A DNA stretch of 36,447 nt from positions 1 through 36,447 of the forward strand of contig JAFOHE010000061.1 of NCBI GenBank assembly GCA_017421975.1, in the 5' to 3' direction. The notes under the pieces were generated by a model. That model had not been told where the DNA came from. It worked only from the letters and a program-made list of their open reading frames with translations, and made no database searches. Origin of the DNA: Pseudomonadota bacterium (GTDB lineage: Bacteria; Myxococcota_A; Bradymonadia; UBA4248). This document shows positions 16,338 to 24,111 of this stretch, in pieces (within the stretch, counting starts at the first letter, position 1; each line of letters opens with the position of its first letter). A program made the translations under genes and the position numbers.

Positions 16338-19300
16338 CTATTTTTCGGGCGTCCATGCGATATTATCAATGGATGTGTGATAGCCCTTTTGCACGATTTT
16401 GATCGTCGCATTGCCCGAAACATGGATATTATTACATTCAAGTTTTTGAACTTGGTAATCGGCAGCGTCCGTGCCGGCTGCGGCAATGTCGAGGTCAATT
16501 TTGCACTTTTCGGTGCCGTTGATGAGGACGCTGACAGATCGCGCTGATGTGCTGGTAAAGGCCTGCTTTGTGTCGAGACTAAGCGCGGCAACACCGTCTG
16601 TGACTGTCGTTTCGATATAACTGTCGCCTTTATTATTTTGATAGAACATGATGCCGGCACCGTCGATGGCATATTTGTCCATACCAAATCGAGCATTGGC
16701 GTATTGCCACGTCAGGCCGTTTGTCGAGTTCGTGAAGGAGCCCGAAGCGATGTAGCTTGACGAATTCGAGGTGATATCGTGAAAATCTTCGAGATAGCTG
16801 TCCGAAACGACGGGCGGGATATCTTCACGGCCAAGATCAGCGTTGAAGCGCGGCGCGAGTTTGTGGTTGGAGAAATCCCAGACGAGGATGCCGACGGCGG
16901 TATCAAACGTTTCGCCTGTCGTCGGGGCTGGCGTAATTTTCCAGATAAAGTCATCGAGATAGATTTCGCCGCCCTGGCTGTCGCGGACTTTGTACATATT
17001 GTAGCTCAGGTTCGGATCGGCCGTGTTATCGAGGGTTTGCGCATGGTCGATGGATAAAAGCATACTCGTGTAGGCGACGGCATCGGCACCGCCTGTCGTG
17101 ACGGCGGATGCTTGGACGGAAACGGGCGTTATGGCTGCGCCAGTGCCCGTTTTTGTGAGCGTCGGCGAGGTGATTTCGGCCATGCCGTAATTTCGGCCGA
17201 TGAAGCCCTGGACTTTGACGTCGTCGTTGATGCTGACGTCAGGTTTCGAGCCATAATTGACGTAGATACCGGACCACTTGGCACCGGCGGCTGTCGCATC
17301 CTGAATAAAGAAGCCTTTCGTGGTGACAGCGGTGACGCGGCCAGTCGTTAAAACTTCTATTTCTGTCGTACAGGAGGCCGTCGTATTTTTACATTCTGAT
17401 GTAATCATGCCATTGACTTCGACGATGGGTGTTTCGGTTGCGATGAGGCACGCTGTGTCGCCCGGGTTCGCGTACTCGGGACAACGGTCACAGGCATCGC
17501 CCATGCCGTCGTTGTCGCTGTCTTGTTGATCTTTGTTGGCGACAGACGGACAGTTGTCCTCATCATCCGGAATCGTGTCGTTGTCGTTGTCCTTGGGGAC
17601 GATGATGGCACCCGCGGCGCAGTCGTCATCGTTCGAAGCACATGCCGGGAAGCGGTCGCAGATGTCGCCCATGCCGTCGTTGTTATAGTCCGCCTGCTTG
17701 CGATCGAGATCTTGCGGACGGACGGGGTTAAACATTGTCGGACAGTTGTCGTGCGCATCGAGGATACCATCGCCATCCGCGTCGTTGGCAGCGCTGACGT
17801 TGCCGTCGTATTGCGTCGTTTCCTGTGATGTCGTGTCCGCCGTGCGCGTGCGTTGAGGCACACACGTCGGTTCATCTTCGGGCGTGTCACAGAAAAAGAG
17901 TGGATAATTTGCTGTGCCGGCAATCGCGGCATACGTGTACGGCTCCCCTGTCGTCGGATTGCCGTTGGCCGCCGGATCGACGCGTTTTGAAACGCCGCAA
18001 ACATCGACGACAGTGCCGCTCGTCATGATGTTTTCATCGCCGACGATGGGTTTGCCGTCAACCATGACAAAAAGAACATCCGCATTTTCGGCTTCAATGA
18101 CCGCACGATGCTGTTTTTTCGTGGCTGTTTCCTTGAAGATCGCGATATCCGCAAGGTATCCCGCCTTGAGCTGCCCCAGGTATTTTTCGAGGCCAAAGGC
18201 GATGGCATTGTTGTAGGTCGGCATTTTCCACAATTCATAATCGGTAAAATAGTGACCATAATAATATTGATTGAGGTTGTCGATACATGCCATTTCGCGA
18301 AGCATGTTGGCGGAACCCGAATAAATCCAGTCTGTGCCAAGGCCAATGGTGACGCCCATGGTATCAAAAAGCGGTGCCTGTGCCGTGTCGCCGTAGAGCG
18401 AGACATTGGTACGCGGCGACCACACGAGTTTGACCTGATTTTGCGCCATCTCTGCGATGATATCCGTTGTGGCTGCGATGCCGTGGACAATGGCCGTGTT
18501 GGGCTTAAAGATGTTTTGCGCATTGGCACCGTGGCCGCTCAGACAATAGAGTTCATTGAGGGCGCTCTTATTAATGCCTTCAGCGGCATGTGGACCGTAA
18601 GGACAGCTCTCATCAAACGCAGTGACGGTTGAATGATAAACGTATTCATCGCACGATTCGATGTAGTGCTCCGCTTTGCTGTCGCCCAACGGAAACGTCT
18701 GATAGATCGATTTGATGCCGTGGATCTTGTTGGCGTCCAGGTTACGTGCAAGACCGGCGCGGTTGCCCGTTGAGCCAAAGATCGATGTCGTGCCGGACAT
18801 GAGAGCGCGAAGCTCGACGACGTGATTATTGCTCGTCTGTGGGCCGGGCACTTCTGTGTGCTGGTCAATTCCGTTTCGCCAGTCGTTGCGATGATCAAAG
18901 CGTTCTTTGCCCCAGTTCCCTGGTTTGGCATTTGAATACGATATGTGATCGTGCCCATTGATAAAACTCGGCGAAATCACGGCATCCGGACACGTGATCA
19001 CGGTTTCGCCATCGATATTTTTGGTATAATCGGAGGCACAACCGACATATTCGATGGTGTTGCCCGATACGACGACAATACCGCCCAAATAGGTCTTTTT
19101 GAGTCCCAAAACATTGCCTCGAAGCACGGTTTTGGTGCCGTTACCTTTGCGTTCACACGAATTTGTCGCATTTGAAAGACTCAGCGTTTCGCACGTGACA
19201 ATTTCGGGCGTCGGATTGGCCGTGCAAAAGCCTAAACGACAGATTTCGCCGTCATCGCACGCGTCATCCGAGGCACATTGGGCAAAATTCTTGACACAAT

Positions 19301-19817
19301 GCTCTGCGATACAAGCGTAATTCTCGCCACATTCGTCGTTTGAGGTACATTCCGGGCGCGGTTCGCACGCATTTTGGCGGCAGACTTCGTCCGAAGCACA
19401 ATCGGTATCGTTCGTACATTCGGGGTCATCGTTTGGCACGCAATGCTGGTTGACGCACGTCCCATGGGTGCACTCGGTATCGTTCGTACATTCGGGGTCA
19501 TCGTTTGGCACGCAATGCTGGTTGACGCACGTCCCATGGGTGCACTCGGTATCGTTCGTACATTCAGGCGCGTCGCATTGTCCACCTGAGGCACAGTCCT
19601 GACCTGAGACGGGGTTACAATGGGCCCCGGTTTCACTCACGGCACAGCCATACGTGCATGGGGTGTTTGTTATCCATCCATTCTGGCAGCTTACAAGCAT
19701 TTTCCCCTCGCAGTAAGGATGGTCCTTTTCGTTGCAGGCGTTGGAGTCGTCACTACACCCATATAATGCCAAGCCAGAGAAGAAAATGGATACGAGACTC
19801 AAGTGCTTTGCGTGCAT
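16338..19817 (-). CDS. Secreted multidomain amidohydrolase lipoprotein
   Basis: A 1159-residue lipoprotein. ATG 19817 has AGAGGG seven bases upstream; longer frames would translate a hairpin repeat. The signal peptide ends in LYGC (Cys21). Residues 85-200 are Cys-rich repeats (ECTNDTECTHGTC.. type), including a perfect 24-residue duplication. An amidohydrolase domain spans about 205-600: HDH (289-291), H445 in VHGI and D496 in GLGTD match the metal-ligand pattern, and KAGYLADIAIF is the closing strand. Thrombospondin-3 calcium repeats (DADGDG.., DNDNDT.., 679-780) follow. Then comes an OB-like domain (VLTTGRVTAV..GFFIQD) and a jelly-roll-like C-terminus. Substrate unknown; deaminase/chlorohydrolase-like enzymes fit best. 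Confidence 0.85.
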   Translation of the reverse strand: MHAKHLSLVSIFFSGLALYGCSDDSNACNEKDHPYCEGKMLVSCQNGWITNTPCTYGCAVSETGAHCNPVSGQDCASGGQCDAPECTNDTECTHGTCVNQHCVPNDDPECTNDTECTHGTCVNQHCVPNDDPECTNDTDCASDEVCRQNACEPRPECTSNDECGENYACIAEHCVKNFAQCASDDACDDGEICRLGFCTANPTPEIVTCETLSLSNATNSCERKGNGTKTVLRGNVLGLKKTYLGGIVVVSGNTIEYVGCASDYTKNIDGETVITCPDAVISPSFINGHDHISYSNAKPGNWGKERFDHRNDWRNGIDQHTEVPGPQTSNNHVVELRALMSGTTSIFGSTGNRAGLARNLDANKIHGIKSIYQTFPLGDSKAEHYIESCDEYVYHSTVTAFDESCPYGPHAAEGINKSALNELYCLSGHGANAQNIFKPNTAIVHGIAATTDIIAEMAQNQVKLVWSPRTNVSLYGDTAQAPLFDTMGVTIGLGTDWIYSGSANMLREMACIDNLNQYYYGHYFTDYELWKMPTYNNAIAFGLEKYLGQLKAGYLADIAIFKETATKKQHRAVIEAENADVLFVMVDGKPIVGDENIMTSGTVVDVCGVSKRVDPAANGNPTTGEPYTYAAIAGTANYPLFFCDTPEDEPTCVPQRTRTADTTSQETTQYDGNVSAANDADGDGILDAHDNCPTMFNPVRPQDLDRKQADYNNDGMGDICDRFPACASNDDDCAAGAIIVPKDNDNDTIPDDEDNCPSVANKDQQDSDNDGMGDACDRCPEYANPGDTACLIATETPIVEVNGMITSECKNTTASCTTEIEVLTTGRVTAVTTKGFFIQDATAAGAKWSGIYVNYGSKPDVSINDDVKVQGFIGRNYGMAEITSPTLTKTGTGAAITPVSVQASAVTTGGADAVAYTSMLLSIDHAQTLDNTADPNLSYNMYKVRDSQGGEIYLDDFIWKITPAPTTGETFDTAVGILVWDFSNHKLAPRFNADLGREDIPPVVSDSYLEDFHDITSNSSSYIASGSFTNSTNGLTWQYANARFGMDKYAIDGAGIMFYQNNKGDSYIETTVTDGVAALSLDTKQAFTSTSARSVSVLINGTEKCKIDLDIAAAGTDAADYQVQKLECNNIHVSGNATIKIVQKGYHTSIDNIAWTPEK
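19403..19565 (-). repeat. 72-bp tandem duplication inside the lipoprotein gene
   Basis: A 72-base unit is repeated about 2.3 times with essentially no differences; GGGGTCATCG begins at 19422 and again at 19494. It encodes the in-frame 24-residue Cys-rich unit starting ECTND twice. The identity at third codon positions indicates a recent duplication or ongoing length change. Confidence 0.9.
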
Positions 19818-19857
19818 GACATTCCCTCTTTTGATGATGTGTTTTTTTGTTGGGCGT

Positions 19858-19919
19858 TCTATTGGCCTTCGGCCAATACGTCCGCCCCGTTTGCCTATGC
19901 CTTCGGCATACGGCAAACG
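19858..19919 (+). repeat. Two solo framed stems upstream of the amidohydrolase gene
   Basis: CTATTGGCC-ttc-GGCCAATACG (19859-19880) and GTTTGCC-TAT-GCC-ttc-GGC-ATA-C-GGCAAAC (19890-19918) both have the TAT...ATAC frame with a bulged C seen in the larger elements, and both have a TTC loop. The second is followed by GTTTTT on +. They fill the 154-base gap between the two minus-strand lipoprotein genes. On the minus strand they lie just upstream of the amidohydrolase Shine-Dalgarno and could form a leader hairpin. Confidence 0.65.
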
Positions 19920-19971
19920 TTTTTGGCCTATGAATCAGGCTTTGCAAATATAGTAGAAACAAGTTCTAGCT

Positions 19972-20997
19972 TCAACGTTGTTCATCGGAAGACGTGTTTT
20001 CTTCGGGGTTGTCGGGCGAAATTTGTCGATAGAACCAAAAAATGTCTCGAATCGCTTCGAATGCGTGTTTTCTCTGTTCGGCATCAAAATAGACAGTGTC
20101 CAGAACGAGTGAGAAGTTGCCCGAAAAGGCATTTTTGTCAGCCATCGTTTTGATCTGATTGATATCGACGTGGGTTTCGGAATAATCGAGGTACAAGCCT
20201 ATGGGTCGAGCCTGTGCGTCTGTTGAAGAGAGTGCGCCTGCAGGCACTTTGTCGCTTCCAGACAACAGACAGACCTTATAGCCTTCATCGGTGGAGTAAC
20301 GCTGCGGTTCACCGATAGCAGGCCCCGCTGCTTCGACTGTACATGTCCCCATATTTTCGGGTATCGCAATGTCTTTGGCTTCGTCAAGCATCGTGAAACG
20401 CATGTAAACTGCTGGTGTGTCATCTGATGTGAGGCAGCCAAAATCAAACGTATCAAAGGGGGGAACGAGGGGACAGCGAACCATGGCGCCGGCTGGTGTT
20501 TTGATGGGTTTGCACACGCCTGATGCCGTCAGGACGGAACTGACTTTGGGACAATTGATGCGCGTCGTGTCCACATCGACAGATTGGCACAAGTTGAGAC
20601 TCGTGAGAAGCGTACTCAAGCGAGGACATTCAAGGCGTGCGACATCTGTGAATGCGGGGTGGCAGATACCTAAAGCTGTGACGCCAAAACGAATTTTTGG
20701 ACAAGCTTTGCGAAGCCAGGATGGAATTTTGTGTCTGAATGTGCCTGGTGTTGTGACGGGGGCGAGACTCCGACGACGACTGATGCCGATACAACCCAAA
20801 ATGGGATAATGTTCTTTGCAGATGAGTTCCGACAAATGCATGTATTCGTATTCTTCAAGGATATCCAACGACTTCCATGCGTAGGCGTCGGGCAAAAGGC
20901 GGGTTTCTTCCAAGGGGTTGGGGGGCGGAAGAATGACATCACATCCACAAAGGGCCATACAAAAAAATAGAAATAATAGGTGTGTCTTATTTTTCAT
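19972..20997 (-). CDS. Lipoprotein with CP-motif repeats, unknown function
   Basis: A 341-residue lipoprotein. The signal peptide is MKNKTHLLFLFF..., with a lipobox ending ALCGC (Cys19). ATG 20997 gives a typical start; ATG 21015 adds six residues, and neither has a clear Shine-Dalgarno. Residues about 95-200 hold four diverged repeats of roughly 25 residues, each beginning Cys-Pro with a second Cys about 13 residues later (CPKIRFGVTALGIC, CPRLSTLLTSLNLC, CPKVSSVLTASGVC, CPLVPPFDTFDFGC). The C-terminal half looks like a compact beta domain with two more Cys. The gene begins 14-32 bases after the sigma-54 activator stop, so the two are probably cotranscribed. I do not recognise the family. Confidence 0.7.
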   Translation of the reverse strand: MKNKTHLLFLFFCMALCGCDVILPPPNPLEETRLLPDAYAWKSLDILEEYEYMHLSELICKEHYPILGCIGISRRRSLAPVTTPGTFRHKIPSWLRKACPKIRFGVTALGICHPAFTDVARLECPRLSTLLTSLNLCQSVDVDTTRINCPKVSSVLTASGVCKPIKTPAGAMVRCPLVPPFDTFDFGCLTSDDTPAVYMRFTMLDEAKDIAIPENMGTCTVEAAGPAIGEPQRYSTDEGYKVCLLSGSDKVPAGALSSTDAQARPIGLYLDYSETHVDINQIKTMADKNAFSGNFSLVLDTVYFDAEQRKHAFEAIRDIFWFYRQISPDNPEENTSSDEQR

Positions 20998-21029
20998 TGG
21001 TGTCGAAGGAAACATGGCAGAAGAAGCGT

Positions 21030-23315
21030 CTAAGGTTTACGCGTTTTCAGGCTGCGGACGTGGAGGCCAAGCTGATTTAATCGTACAGTGACGCGATGTT
21101 GCGTCTTGGCAGAACCGTCTCCGAAGAGTTTTTCGGCTAAGCGGGACATATTGCCGTCAGCCTGTGTATATTCGTAGCAAAGATAAGCTTTTTCAAGTGC
21201 CTGGCGCATTTCGGCAAAACCGTCGAAGGGGCCTTCGGGCACCCAGGAAAGATCTGGTGAGGCTGCGGGTAGTTGTGCGGGCGATTCCGGAATTTCGGCG
21301 GAAACAGCATTGGATATTTTGCCGAGCAGAGAGAGTGCAAAATAATGATCAATTTCGAGGATGCGATTGAGTACTTGTCCCTGGCGAACGTCGTAGACGG
21401 TCTTGAGAACGAGGGCGTCTAAGATGCTTTCGAGTTCGCGGGTATTGCCAGGCCATGTATAGGTTTCGAAGAGCTCACGCGTCGCCTGTGTGAATCGAAC
21501 GACGATGCAGTCCGATCGGACAGACGTATCGCCGAAGTCCACATCGACGGTGTCGCTGACGCCGCAACGCGAGGCATGGGCCTTGATGAGGGGATGGAGT
21601 TCGTCGCTTTCGGCGAGTTTTCCAACGAGCATGCGGACGAGGTTGCCAAGATCTTCGCGGCGTTCCGAGAGCATTGGAAGGACGATTGAGACGGCTGGGG
21701 CAAGGCGCATATAAAGGTCAAAGCGGAAGCGCCCTGCTTCGACTTCTTTGGCCAGATCGAGATGTGTGGCAGCCACGACTTTGACATCGACGTGATGACG
21801 CGTTGTGAAGGCGGCACCGACGCGTCGCACCATCTTATCATTGAGAAAAAGCAGCAGTTTTTTTTGGTTTTCGAGTGAAAGATTGCCGATTTCATCGAGA
21901 AAGAGAATGCCGCCATCCGCTTCTTCAATGAGGCCTGGACGATCGTGCGTCGCGCCCGAAAAAGCGCCTTTGACGTGGCCGAAGAGTTCGCTTTCGACGA
22001 GGTTTTCGGGAACGGCGGATAAATCGAGTGTGACGAGCGGGTGTCGATGACTCGCCGGATAAATCACATTTTCGACGATGTAGCTTTTGCCCGAACCACT
22101 TGGTCCGGTAATAAAAACTGTGCGTGGGCCAAAGCTCATGAGCTCTGCTTGACGTCGGACGACTTGCATCTTGGGGCACCGCCCCCAAAAAAACAGGCTG
22201 TCATCTTCATGGATATTTCCTTGACGGACGACGTTTTCCATGCGTGCGGCGAGAACGTCTAGGCTGTTGTCGTCATCAACAAACTGAAGCCCTTCAAGTC
22301 CTTCGAGGAGCCTGTTCGCGCCGTCGGGAAGATATTGGCGCGATGTCATCAGAATGATGGGCATGTGTGAATATTCTGGATCGTGGCGTATCGCACGCGC
22401 AATGATGAGCCCTTGAAGCGCTTTGACATGTTCGATGTCATTGAGGTTGGGAATATCCGGAATCCAAAGCAGTTCATTGGGTTCGAGCGTATCGAATCGG
22501 ACGTCGAGCAAAAGCAGATCGACGTGTCTGCCATGTGCTTTTTCGTTGTTGAGCGTCGAAATGAGATCTTTCCACGTGCGTGCGCGTTGCTTCTCACAGG
22601 CTGTGGGCTGGTTGCCTGCCGTACACGATTTGGTGCTGCGGTATGCTGTGACCCACGCAAATTTGTCTTGAAGCGAGGAACGCGCCATCAGACGGTCAAT
22701 CGAAATGGCAAGATCATCGACGACAAGGACGCGGATTTTGGTCGATGCTGTGGACGTCGTGACGGCACAGGTCTTTGGCGAAGAAGCGTGGATGTTACGT
22801 GGTTTCGATGGGGCTTCGGAAACTTGGGGGGATGGCTCCGTTTCAATGCCCATAAACGAAAGCGTCGCAAGCATATCTGCATCGGGCGACTCCGCTTGGG
22901 GGGCCGGACGATCGCATGGTTCTTGCGGCACCGTGCACGCCTGGCATAAGGCTTCAAACGCTCGGACTGCGCTGACGATCTGCGTCAATGATGTACAAAT
23001 GTCTGCGTCAACGGTTAACTCACCACATTTGGTGGCAGATCGGATTTTGCGCTCATTTTGTTCAATCCGTTCGATGTTCGTTCGTATCGATTCTAATACA
23101 GGCGAAAATGTTTCTATATAGAGCGGAGAAGCCTGAATCCTTGAACACCATTGCCTGGCTGCGTCACACAATCCCGTTTGTGGCGTGTAAACGCGGTGAA
23201 GAAAGACGCGCATTTCCGGTTCGCTTAGCGGAACACTTGGCTTTGGTACATCGAGGTTTTTGATCAGATCATGTCGGACGCGTCTGGCGAGTTCTGCGTA
23301 AGTTTCCAAAGACAA
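21030..23315 (-). CDS. Receiver-containing sigma-54-dependent activator with a novel N-terminal domain
   Basis: A 761-residue enhancer-binding protein. Residues 1-130 are a helical, unassigned domain and 130-190 a Pro/Ser linker. The receiver (194-355) has VLVVDD and phospho-Asp271 (DLLLLDVRFD), with an unusually long insertion between the first acidic pair and that Asp. AAA+: Walker A GPSGSGKS (404-411), GAFSGA (450-455, Ser for Thr in GAFTGA), Walker B GGILFLDEIG (468-477), then TWPGNTREL. The C-terminus should be a Fis-like HTH but is diverged (LAEKLFGDGSAKTQHRVTVRLNQLG). Both candidate starts are TTG: 23315 abuts GGAG, while 23309 lies six bases from it and is the better spaced. No partner kinase is adjacent. 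Confidence 0.9.
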   Translation of the reverse strand: MSLETYAELARRVRHDLIKNLDVPKPSVPLSEPEMRVFLHRVYTPQTGLCDAARQWCSRIQASPLYIETFSPVLESIRTNIERIEQNERKIRSATKCGELTVDADICTSLTQIVSAVRAFEALCQACTVPQEPCDRPAPQAESPDADMLATLSFMGIETEPSPQVSEAPSKPRNIHASSPKTCAVTTSTASTKIRVLVVDDLAISIDRLMARSSLQDKFAWVTAYRSTKSCTAGNQPTACEKQRARTWKDLISTLNNEKAHGRHVDLLLLDVRFDTLEPNELLWIPDIPNLNDIEHVKALQGLIIARAIRHDPEYSHMPIILMTSRQYLPDGANRLLEGLEGLQFVDDDNSLDVLAARMENVVRQGNIHEDDSLFFWGRCPKMQVVRRQAELMSFGPRTVFITGPSGSGKSYIVENVIYPASHRHPLVTLDLSAVPENLVESELFGHVKGAFSGATHDRPGLIEEADGGILFLDEIGNLSLENQKKLLLFLNDKMVRRVGAAFTTRHHVDVKVVAATHLDLAKEVEAGRFRFDLYMRLAPAVSIVLPMLSERREDLGNLVRMLVGKLAESDELHPLIKAHASRCGVSDTVDVDFGDTSVRSDCIVVRFTQATRELFETYTWPGNTRELESILDALVLKTVYDVRQGQVLNRILEIDHYFALSLLGKISNAVSAEIPESPAQLPAASPDLSWVPEGPFDGFAEMRQALEKAYLCYEYTQADGNMSRLAEKLFGDGSAKTQHRVTVRLNQLGLHVRSLKTRKP

Positions 23316-23375
23316 CTCCGTATTGAAAGGTAAAAATGGCAGTGTCGTGTGTGACGCGTGGCGCGCACGGCTCTT

Positions 23376-23729
23376 TTATTCACCAAATTTCATCATTTGT
23401 ACAAGGCTACGTTTGGTAAAAAACGCAATGGCCACGCCAATGACGGTTTCAAATCCATCGGCAAGCAACGCTTCGTCATAGCCCTTGTCGTGAATTTGTT
23501 CGACGGCAAGGGCGAGGTCGTGCTTCATTGTGGCAAGGTTGTCTGAATATTTGAATTCAAAGACAATCGCATGGGCATTGTTATCCTTGCGCAAGTAAAG
23601 CGCGACGACGTGACTTGCCAGAATTGTGGCATTTTTCCGCAAGCTCACAAGGCCAAAGTAGGCGCACAGAATTTTTCCGCAAGCCCAAAAAAGCCAAAGT
23701 GAGCAAACAGAATTTTTCCGCAAGCTCAA
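23376..23729 (-). pseudogene. 3' remnant of an AAA-ATPase/PD-(D/E)XK nuclease-like gene
   Basis: The last 70 or so residues (AIVFEFKYSDNLATMKHDLALAVEQI, GYDEAL, VIGVAIAFFTKR) match the C-terminal PD-(D/E)XK domain of the AAA-ATPase-like/PDDEXK_9 proteins, with E-F-K as the catalytic E-x-K. Complete members have about 500-600 residues. Here the upstream ATPase is absent, and the first 35 codons are simply the translation of a 40-bp tandem repeat. Such genes are multicopy and prone to decay in many anaerobe genomes. It lies 60 bases upstream of the sigma-54 activator on the same strand. Expression is doubtful. Confidence 0.65.
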
Positions 23730-23735
23730 AATGAA
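23631..23735. repeat. 40-bp direct repeats at the broken end of the nuclease remnant
   Basis: ATTTTTCCGCAAGC starts at 23631, 23671 and 23712. The copies share GCCAAAGT and CACAGA/AACAGA blocks, giving a 40-41 bp unit present about 2.6 times. The array sits exactly where the nuclease homology stops, so it probably marks the deletion or rearrangement point. Confidence 0.75.
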
Positions 23736-23950
23736 AACAGTTTGAAAAATTTTTTGTATGCCCTGTTAATAAGTATGTTCAATCTCCAGTCTCCAGCCTC
23801 CAACGCCCTGACGCGTGTATATTTTTTGAAGGTTTTTCGCATCATTATATGTAATATGCGATAAAAGGCGTATGCGTAGCGCTTGCGTGGCGCCTGTGGT
23901 TTTTTTGGGAAACGGAAGCCACATATCTTCCTAAGACACCTTGGAGAACG
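23736..23950. other. Gene-free spacer with an imperfect hairpin
   Basis: No supportable gene. It contains a hairpin TCGCAT-c-ATTA-tatg-TAAT-ATGCGA (23837-23861), with a single bulged C and a following TAAAA. An AGGCG/CGCCT pair lies at 23866-23895. With copy D it makes up the 382-base interval before the next gene. Confidence 0.4.
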
Positions 23951-24056
23951 AGGGGGTAGCGGCGTATTCTTATGTAGTGACGTTCGATGGAATGTCAATA
24001 TATTTCCAAGGAACGTCACTACATAAAAATAGCCGCGTAGGGGGAGACTTCCCCCC
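23951..24056 (+). repeat. Framed-stem repeat, copy D (left box truncated)
   Basis: Only the inner part of the left side remains (AGGGGGTAGCGGCGTA); the GGGGGCGTTGCGGGGG box is missing. The central stem pairs TTATGTAGTGACGTTC (23970-23985) with GAACGTCACTACATAA (24011-24026), 16 bp without error, and carries a smaller GGAA/TTCC stem inside. The bulged G on the left (GGC-G-TAT against ATA-GCC) matches copy E. The right box is GCGTAGGGGGAGACTTCCCCCC. It ends 55 bases before the next start codon. Confidence 0.8.
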
Positions 24057-24111
24057 ACAAAAAACACCGAGATTTGACAGATTTATCAAAGCATAGACGA
24101 GGATAACGGGA

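Noticed and set aside
17405..18529. Overlapping frames of 170-200 codons within the amidohydrolase lipoprotein
   Set aside because: They are Arg/Thr-rich alternate-frame translations of the Asp-rich calcium repeats and catalytic domain.
23376..23729. A complete small nuclease gene
   Set aside because: The N-terminal third is translated tandem repeat, and the ATPase domain normally fused to this nuclease domain is missing.
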